From Haloterrigena gelatinilytica (GTDB lineage: Archaea > Halobacteriota > Halobacteria > Halobacteriales > Natrialbaceae), in NCBI RefSeq assembly GCF_013342145.1, contig NZ_JABUQZ010000001.1, forward strand, positions 3,658,001 through 3,722,000: a DNA stretch of 64,000 nucleotides, read 5' to 3'. Positions within the stretch are counted from its first letter, which is position 1; the number at the start of each line of letters is the position of its first letter. Below are positions 62,785 through 64,000 of this stretch, piece by piece. The notes under the pieces are model-generated. The model did not search any database, was not told the DNA's origin, and saw only the letters and a list, made by a program, of their open reading frames with translations. The translations under genes and the position numbers were made by a program.

Positions 62785-63345
62785 TCAAGGGCCTTCCGCG
62801 GTCTCCGGGCCGCCGAGTTCGCCGGCGCGGTCCCGGAGCGTCCGGATCGACTCGACGTCGACGCCGTGATCGGACAGGACGGCTTCGGGTACCCCGGCTG
62901 CGGCGGTCTCGGCCGCGTCGGCCCGTCGCTCGAGGCTCCGCATCTCGGCGACGGTCGTCGCGACTTCCGCGCGGTAGCGCCCCTCGCTGAGGTCGCCGGC
63001 CTCGCGGGACTCGTTCAACTCCTCGAGTCTGTCCTCGAGTTCCGTCAGGCGCCGGTCGGTCTCGTTGAACTGCGCGGCGATGACGGCCGCTTTCGTCTCG
63101 TTGGACTCGGCGTTCGCGATTCGGACGCCGAAGGCCCGCTCCGAGACGTTGCCCTCGAGTTCGGCGTTCTGGACGCCGACGGCGGCGGCGAACTGCGCGC
63201 CGGGTTCGATCGATTCGGTTCCGTCGTCGGCGTCGGTCTCCGACTGCGCGCCGTCGCTTGAGGTCGCGCTCGCCGCCGCGAAGGGGACCGCGACCGTCGC
63301 GACGAGGAGAATCGCTGCCAGTGCGATCGACGTGGTTCGGTTCAT
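62785..63345 (-). CDS. Secreted coiled-coil protein
   Basis: 186 aa from the ATG at 63343-63345 (MNRTTSIALAAILLV). A Sec-type signal peptide ends near AASA (~residue 27). A long helical region follows with heptad-like ETDRRLTELEDRLEELNES and EMRSLERRADAAETAAAG. Similar secreted coiled-coil proteins pair with membrane-anchored winged-helix proteins in haloarchaea, and here the next gene upstream on the same strand is one. Function unknown. Confidence 0.82.
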   Translation of the reverse strand: MNRTTSIALAAILLVATVAVPFAAASATSSDGAQSETDADDGTESIEPGAQFAAAVGVQNAELEGNVSERAFGVRIANAESNETKAAVIAAQFNETDRRLTELEDRLEELNESREAGDLSEGRYRAEVATTVAEMRSLERRADAAETAAAGVPEAVLSDHGVDVESIRTLRDRAGELGGPETAEGP

Positions 63346-63516
63346 TGGTGGGTGTTGTCTTCGTGTGGTGATAGACACTCGAGACGATGACTTGGGTTCA
63401 CCGACGGTTAACGCGATTCAACGCCGTTTTCGATCCGACGCCGTCGGGCGATTTCGTCGGTTTCGACGATTCGTGTCTGCCATCCGTCCGGAGCGGAATG
63501 CGGTTTCGGTTCGCTC

Positions 63517-64000
63517 TCATGTCGATTCGGGACCGCCGCCCTCGTCGGGCAGCGAGAGCACGTTCTCGCGACCGAGGCGGAACGACTCGAGTTTCCCCTC
63601 CTCGCGGAGGCCGCTGACGACCTTGCTCGTCTTCGCGTCGGTCCAGTCGAGTTCCGCGACGACGGCTTGCTGTTTCATCCGGCCGCCGTTCTCGCGGACG
63701 AGCCGAAGGACCTGTTCCTCGTTACTGAGCAGGTCCGGATCCGGCGCCCCGGTCCCGGTCCCGGTTGCGCTCGTACTCGAGTCTGCCGACTGTGCGGACT
63801 GCGCCAACTCTGCCGGCTCCGTCGGTTCGTTGCTCGGTGGCGACGCCGTCGCATCGTCCGCTCGAGCGGCGTCGGGATCGCTTCGATCGGCGTCTCCGTC
63901 GGTCGGCGGCGCGCTCGGCCGCGAGCGGGTGCGATACCACCAGAGGCCTGCGGCACCGAGTCCGACGACGGCGAGGCCGGCCGCTGCGAGCAGCGCCGAG
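63517..64000 (-). CDS. Membrane-anchored winged-helix protein (5' end outside window)
   Basis: The visible C-terminal ~161 codons start with a membrane span (LLAAAGLAVVGLGAAGLWWY), a long acidic Ala/Asp/Pro linker, then a winged-helix domain: SNEEQVLRLVRENGGRMKQQ, VVAELDWTDAKTSKVVSGLR and REEGKLESFRLGRENVLSL. This is the MarR-like HTH fused to a membrane anchor common in haloarchaea (DUF7343 type). The N-terminus, probably extracytoplasmic, lies beyond the window. Same strand and adjacent to the secreted coiled-coil gene, suggesting a membrane-linked signalling pair. Confidence 0.85.
   Translation of the reverse strand, partial: SALLAAAGLAVVGLGAAGLWWYRTRSRPSAPPTDGDADRSDPDAARADDATASPPSNEPTEPAELAQSAQSADSSTSATGTGTGAPDPDLLSNEEQVLRLVRENGGRMKQQAVVAELDWTDAKTSKVVSGLREEGKLESFRLGRENVLSLPDEGGGPEST

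Overview
The window is chromosomal DNA of a halophilic archaeon (Halobacteria). The evidence is high GC outside one islet, very acidic proteins, twin-arginine/lipobox export signals, leaderless promoters with TATA boxes 24-30 nt before the start codon, and an archaeal information-processing gene set: thermosome, Orc1/Cdc6, RIO1, KH-domain protein, SUI1/eIF1, MC1 chromatin protein, EndA, PheS/PheT and two TrpRS-like enzymes. Bacterial-type UvrC and NAD-dependent LigA are also present, as is usual for haloarchaea. The set would fit the Natrialbaceae, but genus cannot be fixed from sequence reading alone.

Layout. 0-4 kb: an ornithine cyclodeaminase/alanine dehydrogenase-type gene cut by the window edge, an overlapping pair of unknown genes, and a methyltransferase. 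4-9 kb: thermosome subunit, a soluble histidine kinase carrying an internal palindromic repeat expansion, and a divergent FIST-domain sensor with a small partner. 9-18 kb: KH protein, PAC2 protein, a DUF7344-like winged-helix regulator, phosphodiesterase, a large ABC-2-like membrane protein, a TrpRS paralogue, an exported 5'-nucleotidase and RIO1. 18-31 kb: NhaC antiporter, a ferredoxin / SBP56 methanethiol-oxidase-type / ferredoxin cluster, ligA, an acetyltransferase, ArsA/Get3 ATPase, an ABC exporter pair and uvrC. 31-36 kb: DUF192 lipoprotein, SUI1, GNAT, saccharopine-dehydrogenase-like protein, cdc6 and small proteins.

36-41 kb is damaged. A perfect 145-bp tandem duplication covers the 3' end of a MutS-family gene, a SagB-type dehydrogenase gene is broken by an internal deletion/frameshift, and a DUF368 membrane protein gene is broken by an imperfect ~190-bp tandem duplication. 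Either a real mutational cluster or assembly error could explain this.

41-60 kb: hemL, a glutamine amidotransferase, a NarK-like transporter, MC1, an AbrB-like protein, a repeat-built beta-helix lipoprotein, pheS-pheT, trpS, ogt, a second OCD/AlaDH-family gene, a divergent FtsZ/tubulin-like protein, endA and a NucS-N-terminus/zinc-ribbon protein. 61-62.8 kb is a lower-GC islet holding a probable transposase remnant, a Tat-exported unknown protein and small membrane proteins. The window ends with a coiled-coil secreted protein and a membrane-anchored winged-helix regulator that runs off the edge.

The items most worth follow-up are the palindromic expansion inside the kinase ATP-binding domain, the two-ferredoxin SBP56 cluster, the covarying stem-loop element found after two genes, the 36-41 kb lesion cluster and the low-GC secreted-protein islet.
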